From assembly GCF_000687165.1 (NCBI RefSeq), contig NZ_JMKU01000010.1:124001-188000 (forward strand): DNA of 64,000 nt, written 5' to 3'. The translations under genes were made by a program, and so were the position numbers. The notes under the pieces were generated by a model that was given only the letters and a program-made list of their open reading frames with translations, did no database searches and had not been told where the DNA came from. Origin of the DNA: Paracidovorax oryzae ATCC 19882 (GTDB lineage Bacteria > Pseudomonadota > Gammaproteobacteria > Burkholderiales > Burkholderiaceae_C). Positions within the stretch are counted from its first letter, which is position 1. Every line of letters starts with the position of its first letter. Below, piece after piece: positions 20,065-30,155 of this stretch.

Positions 20065-20784
20065 ATGGCATATGCATTCGACTTCGGCGCCGTCTTCGAC
20101 TACAGCGGCCAGCTGGCGCAGGGCGCCGCGTTCACGCTGGGGCTGACCACAGCCGGCGCCGTGCTGGGCGGCATCATCGGCGTGGCCGGCGGCGTCTGCC
20201 GCGCGTGGCGCATCGCGCCGCTGAACTGGCTGTTCAAGCTGTACGTGGAGGCCATCCGCAACACGCCCTTCCTGGTGCAGCTGATGTTCGTGTTCTTCGG
20301 CCTGCCCTCGCTGGGCCTGCAGCTCAATGAATGGCAGGCCTGCCTGCTGACCACGGTGGTCAACCTGGGCGCCTACCTCACGGAGATCGTGCGCGCCGGC
20401 ATCCAGGAAACGCCGCGCGGCCAGCTGGAGGCCGCCAGCGCCCTCGGCATGAGCCGCTGGGCGTGCTTCCGGCACGTTGTGCTGCGGCCCGCGCTGCAGA
20501 AGGTGTGGCCCGCGCTCAGCAGCCAGATCGTCATCGTGATGCTGGGCACCTCGGTGGTGTCGCAGATCGCGGCGCAGGACCTGACCTTCGCCGCCAATTT
20601 CATCCAGTCGCGCAATTTCCGCGCGTTCGAGACCTATATCGTGGTGACGGCGCTCTACTTCGCGCTGGCCCTGCTGCTGCGCCAGGCGCTGGCCTGGATC
20701 GGGCAGCACGTCATCGTGGCGCGCCGCGCGCCGGCCACGTCCACGCCCCGCCCCGCCGCCGCGCCGGCCGGAGACGCCGCATGA
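20065..20784 (+). CDS. Amino acid ABC transporter permease (HisM/GlnP type)
   Basis: Integral membrane protein of 239 residues with about five helices and the EAA loop (NLGAYLTEIVRAGIQETPRG, then EAASALGMSRWACFRHVVLP-like sequence) that contacts the ATPase. The start MAYAFDFGAVFDYSGQL is typical of this family. It overlaps the next permease gene by 4 bp (ATGA). Both permeases together form the heteromeric channel of the importer. Confidence 0.88.
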   Translation: MAYAFDFGAVFDYSGQLAQGAAFTLGLTTAGAVLGGIIGVAGGVCRAWRIAPLNWLFKLYVEAIRNTPFLVQLMFVFFGLPSLGLQLNEWQACLLTTVVNLGAYLTEIVRAGIQETPRGQLEAASALGMSRWACFRHVVLRPALQKVWPALSSQIVIVMLGTSVVSQIAAQDLTFAANFIQSRNFRAFETYIVVTALYFALALLLRQALAWIGQHVIVARRAPATSTPRPAAAPAGDAA

Positions 20785-21420
20785 TCGCCGACATTCCCCT
20801 GCTGCCCATCCTGCTCAAGCTGGCCGAAGGCCTCTGGGCCACCCTGCTGCTGTCGCTCATGGCCTTCGCGCTGGGCGGCGCGGCCGGCTTGGCCGTGCTG
20901 TTCGCCCGCGTGGGCCGCCACCCCGGCCTGCAGCGCGTGAGCCGCACCTATATCCAGGTCTTCCAGAACACGCCGCTGCTCATGCAGATGTTCCTGGTGT
21001 TCTTCGGCGCCTCCATGGCGGGCCTGGACGTATCGCCCTGGACGGCCGCCGCCATCGGCCTCACGCTCTACACCAGCGCCTACCTGGCCGAAGTCTGGCG
21101 CGGCTGCGTGCAGGCCATCCCGCGCGGGCAGTGGGAGGCATCGTCCAGCCTCGCCATGGGCTACTTCCAGCAGATGCGCCACGTGGTGCTGCCGCAGGCC
21201 GTGCGCCTGGCCATCGCGCCCACCGTGGGCTTCTCGGTGCAGATCGTCAAGGGCACGGCCGTGGCCTCGATCATCGGCTTCGAGGACCTCACCAAGCTCG
21301 GCTCCATGCTGGCCAACGCCACCTTCCAGCCCTTCCTCATCTACGGGCTCGTCGCCGCCGGCTACTTCCTGCTGTGCTGGCCGCTGTCCGCCTGTGCATC
21401 CCATCTGGAGAAGAAACTCT

Positions 21421-21434
<14 letters not shown>
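20781..21434 (+). CDS. Amino acid ABC transporter permease (second subunit)
   Basis: Membrane protein of 217 residues with the family motif VFQNTPLLMQMFLVFFG, and the EAA-type loop AYLAEVWRGCVQAIPRGQWE followed by GYFQQMRHVVLPQAVRLAI. It pairs with the product of the gene at 20065. The ATG at 20781 overlaps the upstream stop, and the 3' end overlaps the ATPase start by 14 bp, showing a single translational unit. Confidence 0.88.
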
Positions 21435-22154
<720 letters not shown>

Positions 22155-22158
<4 letters not shown>

Positions 22159-22670
22159 GCGGGGGCGTGGTGCTGCCGGTGCAGCCCCTCACCGCCGAAG
22201 CCTTCGCGCCCTACGGCCAGGTGATCGCGCTGGGCGGCAGCGGCACCCGGCAGATCTCCATCAACGAGGGCCGCTGCATGCGCCACCACGACCTGGCCCG
22301 GCCCGTCGCTGCCGAACCCGGCGCCGTGGCCTTCAGCCTGTTCGATGCCGCCGCCACCGCGCTGCCCGCGCGGCTCACGCTGATGGAGCGGCACCGGCTG
22401 GGCAGCCAGTCCTTCGCGCCCTTCGGCGCCGCGCTGCAACTGGTGGCCGTGGTGGCCGATGCGGGCATCGCACCCGAGGCGCTGGGCCCGGAGCACCTGC
22501 GCGCCTTCGTCACCGATGGCCGGCAGGGGCTGCAGCTGGCGCCCGGGGTGTGGCACCACCCGCTGCTGTCGCTGCAGGCCGGCCCCTGGCTGGTGGCCGA
22601 CCGCATCGCGGCAGAAGCGGATTGCGACGTGGTGCGCATCGACGGCTGGGGAGTGCACTGCGGCCGGTAA
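22155..22670 (+). CDS. Ureidoglycolate lyase (AllA) family protein
   Basis: Protein of 171 residues with the AllA cupin-fold signatures: PLTAEAFAPYGQVI, the HHDLARP segment, LMERHRLGSQSFAPFG and LAPGVWHHPLLSL. AllA splits ureidoglycolate into glyoxylate and urea in purine/allantoin breakdown. The gene ends the operon and overlaps the ATPase stop by 4 bp, so the importer probably brings in a ureide or a compound whose breakdown passes through ureidoglycolate. Other allantoin genes are not present in the window, so the specific substrate stays open. Confidence 0.78.
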
Positions 22671-22766
22671 TGCGGCACGCGACTATCGATATGCGGCTTC
22701 TTTCGTAGCCGATACGCGGCAGCGTCTTCAGTATGCAGGCTTCGACCTTCAGCCGTCCCGCCTGCC

Positions 22767-24086
22767 ATGCCCACCGCATCGAAGCACCGCACTTCCTCCC
22801 ATCGCCTTGCCCGCCGCAGCCTGCACACCGCGGCACTGCTGCTCTCCGCCGCTGGCCCCACCTTGCTGTGGCCCGTTGCCGCCCATGCCACCAATGGCTA
22901 CTTCTCCCACGGCTACGGCGCCAAGGGGCTGGGCCAGGCGGGCGTGGGCATCGCCTGGGGGCAGGACGCGCTGGCGGCGGCCACCAACCCCGCCAACACC
23001 GCCCTGGTGGGAGACCGCGTGGATGCCGGCGCCAGCGTGTTCCTGCCGCGCCGCAGCGCCCGCATCACGGGCAACGCCTTCGGCCCGGACGACACCTACG
23101 ACGGCAACGGCCGCAAGACCTTCCTCGTGCCCGAATTCGGCATCACCCGCCAGCTCTCGGACCAGTGGGGCGTAGGCATCGCGGCCTACGGCAACGGCGG
23201 CATGAACACCGACTACGAACGCAACCCCTACGGCCGCTTCGGCGCCCAGGGCCGGGCCGGCGTGAACCTGGAACAGCTCTTCATCACGCCCTCGGTCGCG
23301 TGGAAGCCCAACCCGCAGCACAGCTTCGGCCTGGGGCTGAACCTGGCCTACCAGCGCTTCTCGGCCAAGGGCGTGGGCATCTTCTCGGGCTTCTCGTCCG
23401 CGCCGCAGCAGGTGAGCGACCAGGGCACCGACAGCAGCCTGGGCGCCGGCCTGCGCCTGGGCTGGACGGGCACCGTGGCCTCGGGCGTGACGCTGGGCGC
23501 CACCTGGGCCTCGAAGATCCGCGGAAAGTTCGACGACTACCGCGGCCTCTTCGCCGACGGCGGCCGCTTCGACGTGCCCGAGAACTACGGCATCGGCATC
23601 GCCTGGCGCCCGAACGGTGCCTGGACGCTGGGTGCCGACCTGCAGCGCATCCGCTACAGCCGGGTCGCCGCCGTGGGCAACCCGCTCGCGCCGCTGCTGC
23701 GCGGCGTGCCGCTGGGCGCGGCCGGCGGGCCGGGCTTCGGCTGGCGCGACGTCAACGTGGTCAAGCTGGCCGTGGCCTACCAGGTGTCGCCCACGCTCAC
23801 GCTGCGCGGCGGCATCAGCCATGCCACGCAGCCGGTGCCGTCCAGCGAGACCTTCCTGAACGTGCTGGCACCCGGCGTGGTGCAGGACCACCTGACCCTG
23901 GGCGCCACCTGGAAGACCGACAGCGGGCTGGAAGTGACCGGCTACGCCGCCCATGCGTTCGGCAAGACGGTGCGCGGCAACGGCTCCATCCCGCCCGGCA
24001 ATCCGCCGGCCGGCTTCGGCGGCGGCAATGCCGACGTGCGCTTGAAGGAAACGCTGTTCGGCGTGGCGCTGGGCTGGACTTTCTGA
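22767..24086 (+). CDS. OmpP1/FadL-family outer membrane transporter
   Basis: Protein of 439 residues with a signal peptide (about 1-41, cleaved near AHA-TNGYF) and the family start TNGYFSHGYGAKGLGQAGVG, followed by the NPAN segment that forms the FadL plug (AAATNPANTALVGDR). Alternating amphipathic strands continue to a terminal Phe (LGWTF), as needed for outer membrane insertion. FadL-type porins admit long-chain fatty acids or aromatic hydrocarbons. An acyl-CoA ligase gene lies 266 bp downstream on the same strand, so uptake coupled to CoA activation is plausible. Confidence 0.88.
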   Translation: MPTASKHRTSSHRLARRSLHTAALLLSAAGPTLLWPVAAHATNGYFSHGYGAKGLGQAGVGIAWGQDALAAATNPANTALVGDRVDAGASVFLPRRSARITGNAFGPDDTYDGNGRKTFLVPEFGITRQLSDQWGVGIAAYGNGGMNTDYERNPYGRFGAQGRAGVNLEQLFITPSVAWKPNPQHSFGLGLNLAYQRFSAKGVGIFSGFSSAPQQVSDQGTDSSLGAGLRLGWTGTVASGVTLGATWASKIRGKFDDYRGLFADGGRFDVPENYGIGIAWRPNGAWTLGADLQRIRYSRVAAVGNPLAPLLRGVPLGAAGGPGFGWRDVNVVKLAVAYQVSPTLTLRGGISHATQPVPSSETFLNVLAPGVVQDHLTLGATWKTDSGLEVTGYAAHAFGKTVRGNGSIPPGNPPAGFGGGNADVRLKETLFGVALGWTF

Positions 24087-24352
24087 GAGCGCCGACACCG
24101 CCCTTGCGGCCTCGATGGGCGCGCCGCCAAAGCCCAGCACGGCTTCGCTGGTTTTGTCAGCCGCGCTGAACACTCCCTGAGTACCATGGCGCGCTCCGGG
24201 CTCGTGCGGCGAGCGGGGCGCGTCGGTGTCGGCTGCCGCCACTCCGTCTTTCTTTCTCCTCTTCCTTTCGCCGGCGAGCTGCACTGCGCAGCGCGGCCTG
24301 CCCCTGGCGTCCTGCGCGCTGGCTTGAAGAAAAGAGAAAGGTGCGACCTGAG

Positions 24353-25882
24353 ATGAGCTTGCTGACCGAATTCCTCGAAGTGGCCGCGCAACGCCCGGAC
24401 GCGTTGGCGGTGGTGGAAGACGAACGCCGCGTGCCGTACCGGGAACTGGCGCAACTGGTCGGCCAAGTCGCCGCCGGCCTGCGCCGGTCGGGCGTGGAGC
24501 CCGGCGACCGCATCGCCATCCATCTGGGCAACCGCCTGGAACTGGTGGCCCTGTACTACGCCTGCCTCGGGGCCGGCGCGGTGATCGTGCCGCTGCACCA
24601 GCGGCTCGTTTCCGGCGAGATCGACCATCTGCTGGCCCACAGCGGCGCGCGCTACTACGTGGGCGACCACGAGAACCATGCCCGCCATGCCGCGATGATC
24701 GGGCGCCACGCCGCCATCGAGCGCGCCTGGATCGTCGATGGCGGCCCGCTGCTGTCGGGCATCTTCCAGCCCTGGTCCGCGTTGCCCGCGTCGGCCGGGC
24801 CGGCCACGCCGGGCGTTGCGCCCGATGCGCTCGCTTCCATCTTCTACACGTCCGGCACCACCGGCACGCCCAAGGGCGTGGTGCATTCGCAGGCCACGCT
24901 GGCCGCGGCGGTCGAGCTGATGCTCGCGACCATGCCGCCGCCTGCGGCGCAGGGCGTGGCGGGTACGGGCGCGGTGCATTCCATGCTGGACGCCATCGTG
25001 CCCTGGAGCATCCTGATGATCCTCGCCGCGCACCGCCTGGGGCGCGCGGTCGCCCTGCTGCCCACGCTGTCGGCGGACACCACCCTCGCCCTGCTGCAGC
25101 GGCAGCCACTGAGCTTTCTCAAAGGCACGCCCTCGCACTTCAAGAACCTGCTGGCCTGCGCGCAGCAGGCCGGCGGGCCGGATCACGCCGCCCTGGCGCA
25201 CACCTTCTGCGTGGCCGGCGGCGACCTGTGCCCGCCCGAACTCGGCCAGGCCTGGCGGGCGCAGTGGGGCTGCGCGCTGCGCACCACCTACGGCATGACC
25301 GAGTCCGGCGGCCCCATCTTCTGCCAGCCCGATGTCGGCGCGACCGTGCAGCCCTCGATCGGCTGGCCGCTGCCCGGGGTGGACGTGCAGCAGGCCGGCA
25401 CCGGCGAGCTGCTGGCGCGCTCGCCGGCCAACACCCTGGGGCTGTGGAACGGCCGGGCGCCCGACCGGCTGCCGGCGGACCGCTGGCTCGGCACGGGCGA
25501 CCTGGTGCGGCGGCAGGAGGGCGGCTGCTATCTCATCGACGGCCGCGAGAAGGACCAGCTGAAGTCCGACGGCTACCCGATCTCGCCGCTGGAAGTCGAG
25601 CAGGCGCTGCTGAAGCTGCCCGCCGTGGCCGAGGCCGTGGTCTTCGGCATTCCCGACCCGGTGACCGGCGAACGCGCCGTGGCGATGCTGCGCACCGCGA
25701 CCGGCGGCCCCATTCCCGAGCAGGCCTTGAAGGACCACCTCACCGACCTGATCGCCGAATACAAGCACCCGCGCCAGTACCTGTTCGTCGATCGCATTCC
25801 CATGAGCTCGGCCGGCAAGCTCAGCCGCAAGCAGCTGGCGGGCGACTACCTGCGTGCCCTGGGCGCGGACGCGCCGCGCTGA
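24353..25882 (+). CDS. AMP-dependent acyl-CoA synthetase/ligase
   Basis: ANL-superfamily enzyme of 509 residues that activates a carboxylic acid through an acyl-adenylate. Signature blocks: P-loop YTSGTTGTPKG (near 163), YGMTESGG (near 308), GTGDLVRR, GREKDQLKSDGYPISPLE (hinge and CoA-binding) and the terminal catalytic Lys in SSAGKLSRKQ. The acid substrate is unknown; the FadL-type porin upstream hints at a fatty or aromatic acid. A GTG at 24341 is an alternative start; the ATG at 24353 is favoured because AAGGTG sits nine bases before it. The 266 bp upstream show no other gene. Confidence 0.85.
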   Translation: MSLLTEFLEVAAQRPDALAVVEDERRVPYRELAQLVGQVAAGLRRSGVEPGDRIAIHLGNRLELVALYYACLGAGAVIVPLHQRLVSGEIDHLLAHSGARYYVGDHENHARHAAMIGRHAAIERAWIVDGGPLLSGIFQPWSALPASAGPATPGVAPDALASIFYTSGTTGTPKGVVHSQATLAAAVELMLATMPPPAAQGVAGTGAVHSMLDAIVPWSILMILAAHRLGRAVALLPTLSADTTLALLQRQPLSFLKGTPSHFKNLLACAQQAGGPDHAALAHTFCVAGGDLCPPELGQAWRAQWGCALRTTYGMTESGGPIFCQPDVGATVQPSIGWPLPGVDVQQAGTGELLARSPANTLGLWNGRAPDRLPADRWLGTGDLVRRQEGGCYLIDGREKDQLKSDGYPISPLEVEQALLKLPAVAEAVVFGIPDPVTGERAVAMLRTATGGPIPEQALKDHLTDLIAEYKHPRQYLFVDRIPMSSAGKLSRKQLAGDYLRALGADAPR

Positions 25883-25908
25883 CCCGCCCGCTGGTGGCGC
25901 GGGCCCGC

Positions 25909-27318
25909 TCAGGCCGCTGCAGCTATGGCCGCCGCCGGGGCCGCATGCGCCCGCACGATGTCCTCCGTCACCCGCAGGAACGCATCCACGTCCTGCGCCG
26001 TATTGCAGTGCAGCGGCGACACGCGCACCGCGCCCGTGAGGCCGAAGGATTCGAGCATGCGCCGCGAATACAGGCTCGCCACGCTGCGCTCATAGACCGT
26101 CACGCCGCGCAGTCCGTATTCGTGCACGGCCTGGGTGCAGTCCACGCCGTCGATGCCGATGGCGATGATGAGGTCGCGCAGGGTGAGGTCCGGGTGGTCC
26201 AGGAACACCTGCACGCCGGGCATGCCGCGCAGGCCGCGGCGGGCGCCGCCATCTCCATCGCCATATCCATCGCCATCACCGTCCAGCAGGCGCGCCAGCA
26301 GGGCGCGCTCATGCAGCATGATGCGCTCGATGCCGGCCGCGAACAGGGCCCGGCGCGGCGGCTCGCCGGCATCCGCGCCCGCGTCCAGCGCGGCGGCCAG
26401 TTCCGGCAGTTCCTTCAGGGCCTGGCAGCCCAGCCAGCAGACGTAGTCGGCGATCTCGGTCACCACGGCGAACTGCCAGGGCGAGGAGCTGCCCAGGTCC
26501 CAGAAGCCCTCCGGCTTGGCCGAGAGCTTGTGGTGCGGCAGCGCGGCAGCGCGATCCGACAGCCAGGCCAGGCCGGAGCCCCGGCAGCCGAAGAACTTGT
26601 AGGGCGCGAGGTTGATGCCGTCCACCGGCGTCTTCTGCAGGTCGATCAGGCCATGCGGCGCGTGCTGCACGGCATCCACCACGATGTAGAGGTCGGGCTT
26701 CACGGCGCGGGCCGCGGCCACGATGCGCTCCAGGTCCAGCTTGGCGCCAGAGATGTTGGAGGCGTAGATCACGTTGAGCAGCGTCGTGCCCTCGTCCACC
26801 AGCCGCACGATGGCGTCCACGTCCACCCCGCCCGTGGCCGGGTTGCTGGGTGCCACGCGCAGTTCGCGCCCGGTCTCGCGCGCATAGCGCTCCATGGCGT
26901 CGTAGGACGAGGGGTGCTCCAGCACGGTCGTGACCATGTTGGTGCCCGGCACGTTCAGCGCGATGGCGCGTACCATCTCGAACATGGCGCCCGATGCGGT
27001 GAGCGCGGCATGCACGCTGCCGCCCTCGGCGTTCAGCATCATGCGCAGGTCGTCGGTGCCGGTGGCCTGGATGGCCTGCAGCTCGCGCGCCACGGGGTGG
27101 ATGCGCTCGGTGTTGTCGGGCACGGCGTCGATCTGCGCGAAGCGCTCCACCGCCGCCTTCAGGCGGAAGGAGCCGCCCGCGTTGTCGAAATACAGCCGCG
27201 GTCGCCCCGCATGGTCGTGGTCCACCTGCAGGAAGCGGCCCCGCACCTCGCGCATCACCGCCTCGGGGAACAGCAGGCCCTGCGGGTAGCGGGCCGAAAT
27301 CGCGTCGTGGCCGGCCAT
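25909..27318 (-). CDS. Class V aminotransferase/cysteine desulfurase-like PLP enzyme
   Basis: PLP enzyme of 469 residues. RLYFDNAGGSFRLK opens the fold; LEHPSSYDAMERYAR, VIYASNISGAKLD and VVDAVQHAPHG mark the cofactor pocket. The Schiff-base Lys is in NLAPYKFFGCRGSG. This is the SufS/isopenicillin epimerase/kynureninase superfamily; the exact reaction is not clear. A low-complexity DGDG-rich loop near residue 350 is encoded by imperfect CCATCG-type repeats (26246-26283). The start overlaps the stop of the upstream ABC receptor gene as TGATG, so the two are translationally coupled, and the enzyme probably acts on the imported compound. Confidence 0.82.
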   Translation of the reverse strand: MAGHDAISARYPQGLLFPEAVMREVRGRFLQVDHDHAGRPRLYFDNAGGSFRLKAAVERFAQIDAVPDNTERIHPVARELQAIQATGTDDLRMMLNAEGGSVHAALTASGAMFEMVRAIALNVPGTNMVTTVLEHPSSYDAMERYARETGRELRVAPSNPATGGVDVDAIVRLVDEGTTLLNVIYASNISGAKLDLERIVAAARAVKPDLYIVVDAVQHAPHGLIDLQKTPVDGINLAPYKFFGCRGSGLAWLSDRAAALPHHKLSAKPEGFWDLGSSSPWQFAVVTEIADYVCWLGCQALKELPELAAALDAGADAGEPPRRALFAAGIERIMLHERALLARLLDGDGDGYGDGDGGARRGLRGMPGVQVFLDHPDLTLRDLIIAIGIDGVDCTQAVHEYGLRGVTVYERSVASLYSRRMLESFGLTGAVRVSPLHCNTAQDVDAFLRVTEDIVRAHAAPAAAIAAAA

Positions 27319-28235
27319 CACACGCCCTTCTTGCTGGGGTTGCGGTAGGCCTCGCGCACGGCGTCCGTCATCGGGAAGTTCAGGTTCACGTTGTTGGGCG
27401 GGATCGGCTGGGTGAACCAGCGGGCGTAGAGGCGCTCCATCTCGCCGCTCTTCATGAGCTGGGTGACGGTCTCGTCCACCACCGCCTCGAACTGCGGGTC
27501 GTTCTTGCGGAACATGATGCCGTAGGGCTCCTGGCGCAGCACCACGTCGCGCAGCATGCGGTATTCGCCCGGGTTGGGCGAGGAGGCGATGAGGCCTGCC
27601 AGTTGCACGTCGTCCAGCACATAGGCGTCGGCCCGGCCGTTGGCCAGCAGCAGGAAGGCGTCGGCCGTGTCCTTGCCGCTCAGCTCGCGCACCTCCAGCG
27701 CCTCGGCGCGCTTGTAGGTGCGCAGCAGCTGCACCGAGGTGCTGCCCGCCACGGTGGCCACCGTCTTGCCCGCGAGATCCGACAGGGAGTTGATGCCCGA
27801 GTTCTTCTTCACCGCCACGGTGATGCCCGCCACGAAATGGCTGGGCGCGAACGCCACCATCTGCTGGCGCACCACGGAATTGGTCGTGGTGGCGCAGTCC
27901 AGGTCCACCGTGCCGTTCTGCATCAGCGGAATGCGGTTGAGCGAATTGAGCAGGGTGTATTGCACGCGCAGCGCCGGCAGGCCCAGCTTGGCCTTCACCG
28001 CATCGACGATCTTCAGGCAGATGTCGTTGGAAAAGCCCACCGGGTCGCCGCTGCCCTTGGGGCTGTACGAGAACGGGATCGAGCTGTCGCGGCTGCCGAT
28101 GTGGATCACCCCGGTCTGCTTGATGCGTGCCAGCGTGTCGATCTCCTGCGCGCTGGCGGCGGCGCCGTGGGCCAGCAGGCAGGCGCCCAGCACGGCGGCC
28201 AGGGACGAGGACGAGAAAAGGCGGCGGGAAGTCAT
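27318..28235 (-). CDS. Glutamate/aspartate-type ABC transporter substrate-binding protein
   Basis: Protein of 305 residues: signal peptide (SLAAVLGACLLAHGAAASAQ), then the SBP family 3 fold with GVIHIGSRDSSIPFSY, VGFSNDICLKIVDAVKAKLG, NGTVDLDCATTTNS and the C-terminal MERLYARWFTQPIPP, close to the GltI branch. The DCATTTNS motif and the C-terminal IPPNNVNLNFPMTDAVREA are typical of that branch. No permease or ATPase gene is adjacent, so it is an orphan receptor. AGGAG precedes the ATG at 28235. It is transcribed with the PLP enzyme gene and divergently from the LysR gene. Confidence 0.85.
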   Translation of the reverse strand: MTSRRLFSSSSLAAVLGACLLAHGAAASAQEIDTLARIKQTGVIHIGSRDSSIPFSYSPKGSGDPVGFSNDICLKIVDAVKAKLGLPALRVQYTLLNSLNRIPLMQNGTVDLDCATTTNSVVRQQMVAFAPSHFVAGITVAVKKNSGINSLSDLAGKTVATVAGSTSVQLLRTYKRAEALEVRELSGKDTADAFLLLANGRADAYVLDDVQLAGLIASSPNPGEYRMLRDVVLRQEPYGIMFRKNDPQFEAVVDETVTQLMKSGEMERLYARWFTQPIPPNNVNLNFPMTDAVREAYRNPSKKGV

Positions 28236-28343
28236 GGCGGGCACTCCTGGAGGAAGGCGGCGGCGGATGGAGGAAAAGCCGCGGGCGGTCAGCGCCACGG
28301 CCGGGATGCAGCCCATTGTGAGAGTCGTGTCATTTCTCGAAAA

Positions 28344-28366
28344 GCGATTTTTTGTGCTCGAATCGC
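28344..28366. promoter_or_regulatory. LysR-type T-N11-A operator
   Basis: GCGATT-N11-AATCGC has perfect 6-bp arms and the T-N11-A core expected for a LysR site. It lies between the divergent ABC receptor gene and the LysR gene. Confidence 0.6.
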
Positions 28367-28396
28367 ATGAATAAAAGCGATGAATCGACACCCGCC

Positions 28397-29326
28397 ATGA
28401 TGACCTTCAAGCAACTGGAAGCCCTGTACTGGATCGGCCAGCTCGGCGGCTTCGCGCCGGCCGCCCGCAAGCTGCACACCACGCAGTCCGCCATCTCCAA
28501 GCGGGTACACGAGCTGGAGCAGATCTTCGACACCGCCCTGTTCGACCGCAGCCAGCGCAGCGCGCGCCTGACCGAGAAGGGCGAGGAGATGTTCATGCTG
28601 GCGCGCAAGCTGCTGCGCGAGCGCGATGCGGCGGTGGAGCAGTTCGGCAAGCCCGGCGTGATCGAGCGCCGCCTGCGCATCGGCGTGACGGAACTCACGG
28701 CCATGACCTGGCTGCCCCGCCTGGTGGGCCTGGTGCGCGCGCACTACCCCAAGGTCACGCTGGAGCCCGACGTGGACGGCAGTCTGCCCCTGCGCGACAA
28801 GCTGCTGGCCGACGCGCTGGACCTCGTCATCGTGCCCGACGCCTTCGCCGACAGCCGCCTGCCCGCCAAGCCCGTGGGCCAGGTCGAGAGCGCCTGGATG
28901 TGCCGCCCCGGCCTCGTGCAGCCTCCCGCCCCCGGCCGCCCCGTGCGCCTGCACGACCTGGCCGCCCACCGCCTGCTGGTGCAGGGCAGCGCCTCCGGCA
29001 CCGGCCGCATCTATGACGGCTGGATGCGCGAACGCGGCGTGGAGCCCGCGGACACCCTGGTGGTCAGCAATTTGATCGCCCTGGCCGGCCTCACCATCTC
29101 CGGCCTGGGCGTGAGCTACCTGCCCCGCCACTGCCTCGCCCCCCTGGTCGCCGCAGGCATGCTGGCCGAGATCGAGGTGCAGCCACCGCTGCCGCCCGTG
29201 CCCTATGTGGCGATGGTGCGGGGGGAGCAGCGCAGCGCGCTGGTGGCGTCGGTGATCATGCTGGCGCAGTCGTGCTGTGACTTCACGCGGGTGTTTCAGG
29301 TGGGGGTGGATGTGGGGGCGATGTGA
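28397..29326 (+). CDS. LysR-family transcriptional regulator
   Basis: Regulator of about 309 residues. The winged helix lies at 1-60 (MTFKQLEALYWIGQLGGF, LHTTQSAISKRVHELEQIF) and the effector domain at about 92-295. The ATG pair at 28397/28400 gives the normal LysR N terminus. The earlier ATG at 28367 directly abuts the T-N11-A operator, which argues for the later start. It is divergent from the ABC receptor/PLP enzyme operon, which is its probable target. It marks the left border of the AT-rich island. Confidence 0.85.
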   Translation: MMTFKQLEALYWIGQLGGFAPAARKLHTTQSAISKRVHELEQIFDTALFDRSQRSARLTEKGEEMFMLARKLLRERDAAVEQFGKPGVIERRLRIGVTELTAMTWLPRLVGLVRAHYPKVTLEPDVDGSLPLRDKLLADALDLVIVPDAFADSRLPAKPVGQVESAWMCRPGLVQPPAPGRPVRLHDLAAHRLLVQGSASGTGRIYDGWMRERGVEPADTLVVSNLIALAGLTISGLGVSYLPRHCLAPLVAAGMLAEIEVQPPLPPVPYVAMVRGEQRSALVASVIMLAQSCCDFTRVFQVGVDVGAM

Positions 29327-29480
29327 GTAGGGGCTGTTGACGGCCATGAGCCGTCGCTGATGCGATCAAGAAGCAGGCAGTCAACGTTTGAATTCACCGA
29401 ACAGCGCAGATTTTGCGCAGGTCCGGCGTAATGATGGATTAGGCAATATTGGGAAAACCAACTACACACACTGCGTGCAC

Positions 29481-30155
29481 TCACGGCAGGTCTATCCAGT
29501 TCTTGCTGGCAATGGTATTAAGAGTAGGAAATGTGTAGCTCTTCATATTTGGGTAGGTATTTTTCGCTTCGCTCAACATTTGTTTGAGAGTCTTTCTGTA
29601 TGAAGCCAATACCTTTAAGAAATCAAAAACATCCTTTTCCTGAAGCGCAACACTTGGAGCAGCTTGAATGCTGTTCAATATACGCTGAAGCGCAAACTTA
29701 GGCGCTTGATTTTTCAGGATGCACCACAAGTTTATTGCAACGTACATTTCTGAATTTATTTTCGGAATCGCTGCACTTGACGACCCTACCGGATTGGATT
29801 GGGAGCCGGCACCCGATGCGCCCTGCCCGCCCCCCGTAGATAATCCTGGTATCTGCATGTGCTGCAATGGATCCACCAGTGGCGGCAACTGCTGCCCAAG
29901 AATGCCTAGGAATGCCTTCGCGCAGTCTTTGCCAACAGAGAATGTATCCTCGTATTTAGTCTTTTTGTGCTTGTAATAAAAAATCGTATGCTCATTTTCC
30001 AGGTCGCCGCAACACCCTTCAATTTTGCGTTCGGGCAGCAGCACCATTCTTGATATGACTCTTACCTCATAATCTCTGCAAATTTGCTTTTTCTTCTCGT
30101 CGCCTCTGCAATTATCGATCTTATCAGCCACAGTTGTTTCCTTATTGTTGAACAT
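29481..30155 (-). CDS. Hypothetical protein in AT-rich island
   Basis: Protein of 224 residues with no family I recognise. The N-terminal part (about 1-85) is charged and has several Cys (CRGDEKKKQIC, EGCCGDLENE, GKDCAKAF) that could bind a metal. A Gly/Ser/Gln linker (about 100-130) separates it from a helical C-terminal part (about 135-224: MYVAINLWCILKNQAP, FDFLKVLASYRKTLKQML). Codon use is AT-rich (many AAA, ATT, TTT), unlike the flanking genes, which points to horizontal transfer. Upstream on this strand is the AlbA_2 gene, 345 bp away, so the two may belong to one acquired unit. Confidence 0.5.
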   Translation of the reverse strand: MFNNKETTVADKIDNCRGDEKKKQICRDYEVRVISRMVLLPERKIEGCCGDLENEHTIFYYKHKKTKYEDTFSVGKDCAKAFLGILGQQLPPLVDPLQHMQIPGLSTGGGQGASGAGSQSNPVGSSSAAIPKINSEMYVAINLWCILKNQAPKFALQRILNSIQAAPSVALQEKDVFDFLKVLASYRKTLKQMLSEAKNTYPNMKSYTFPTLNTIASKNWIDLP

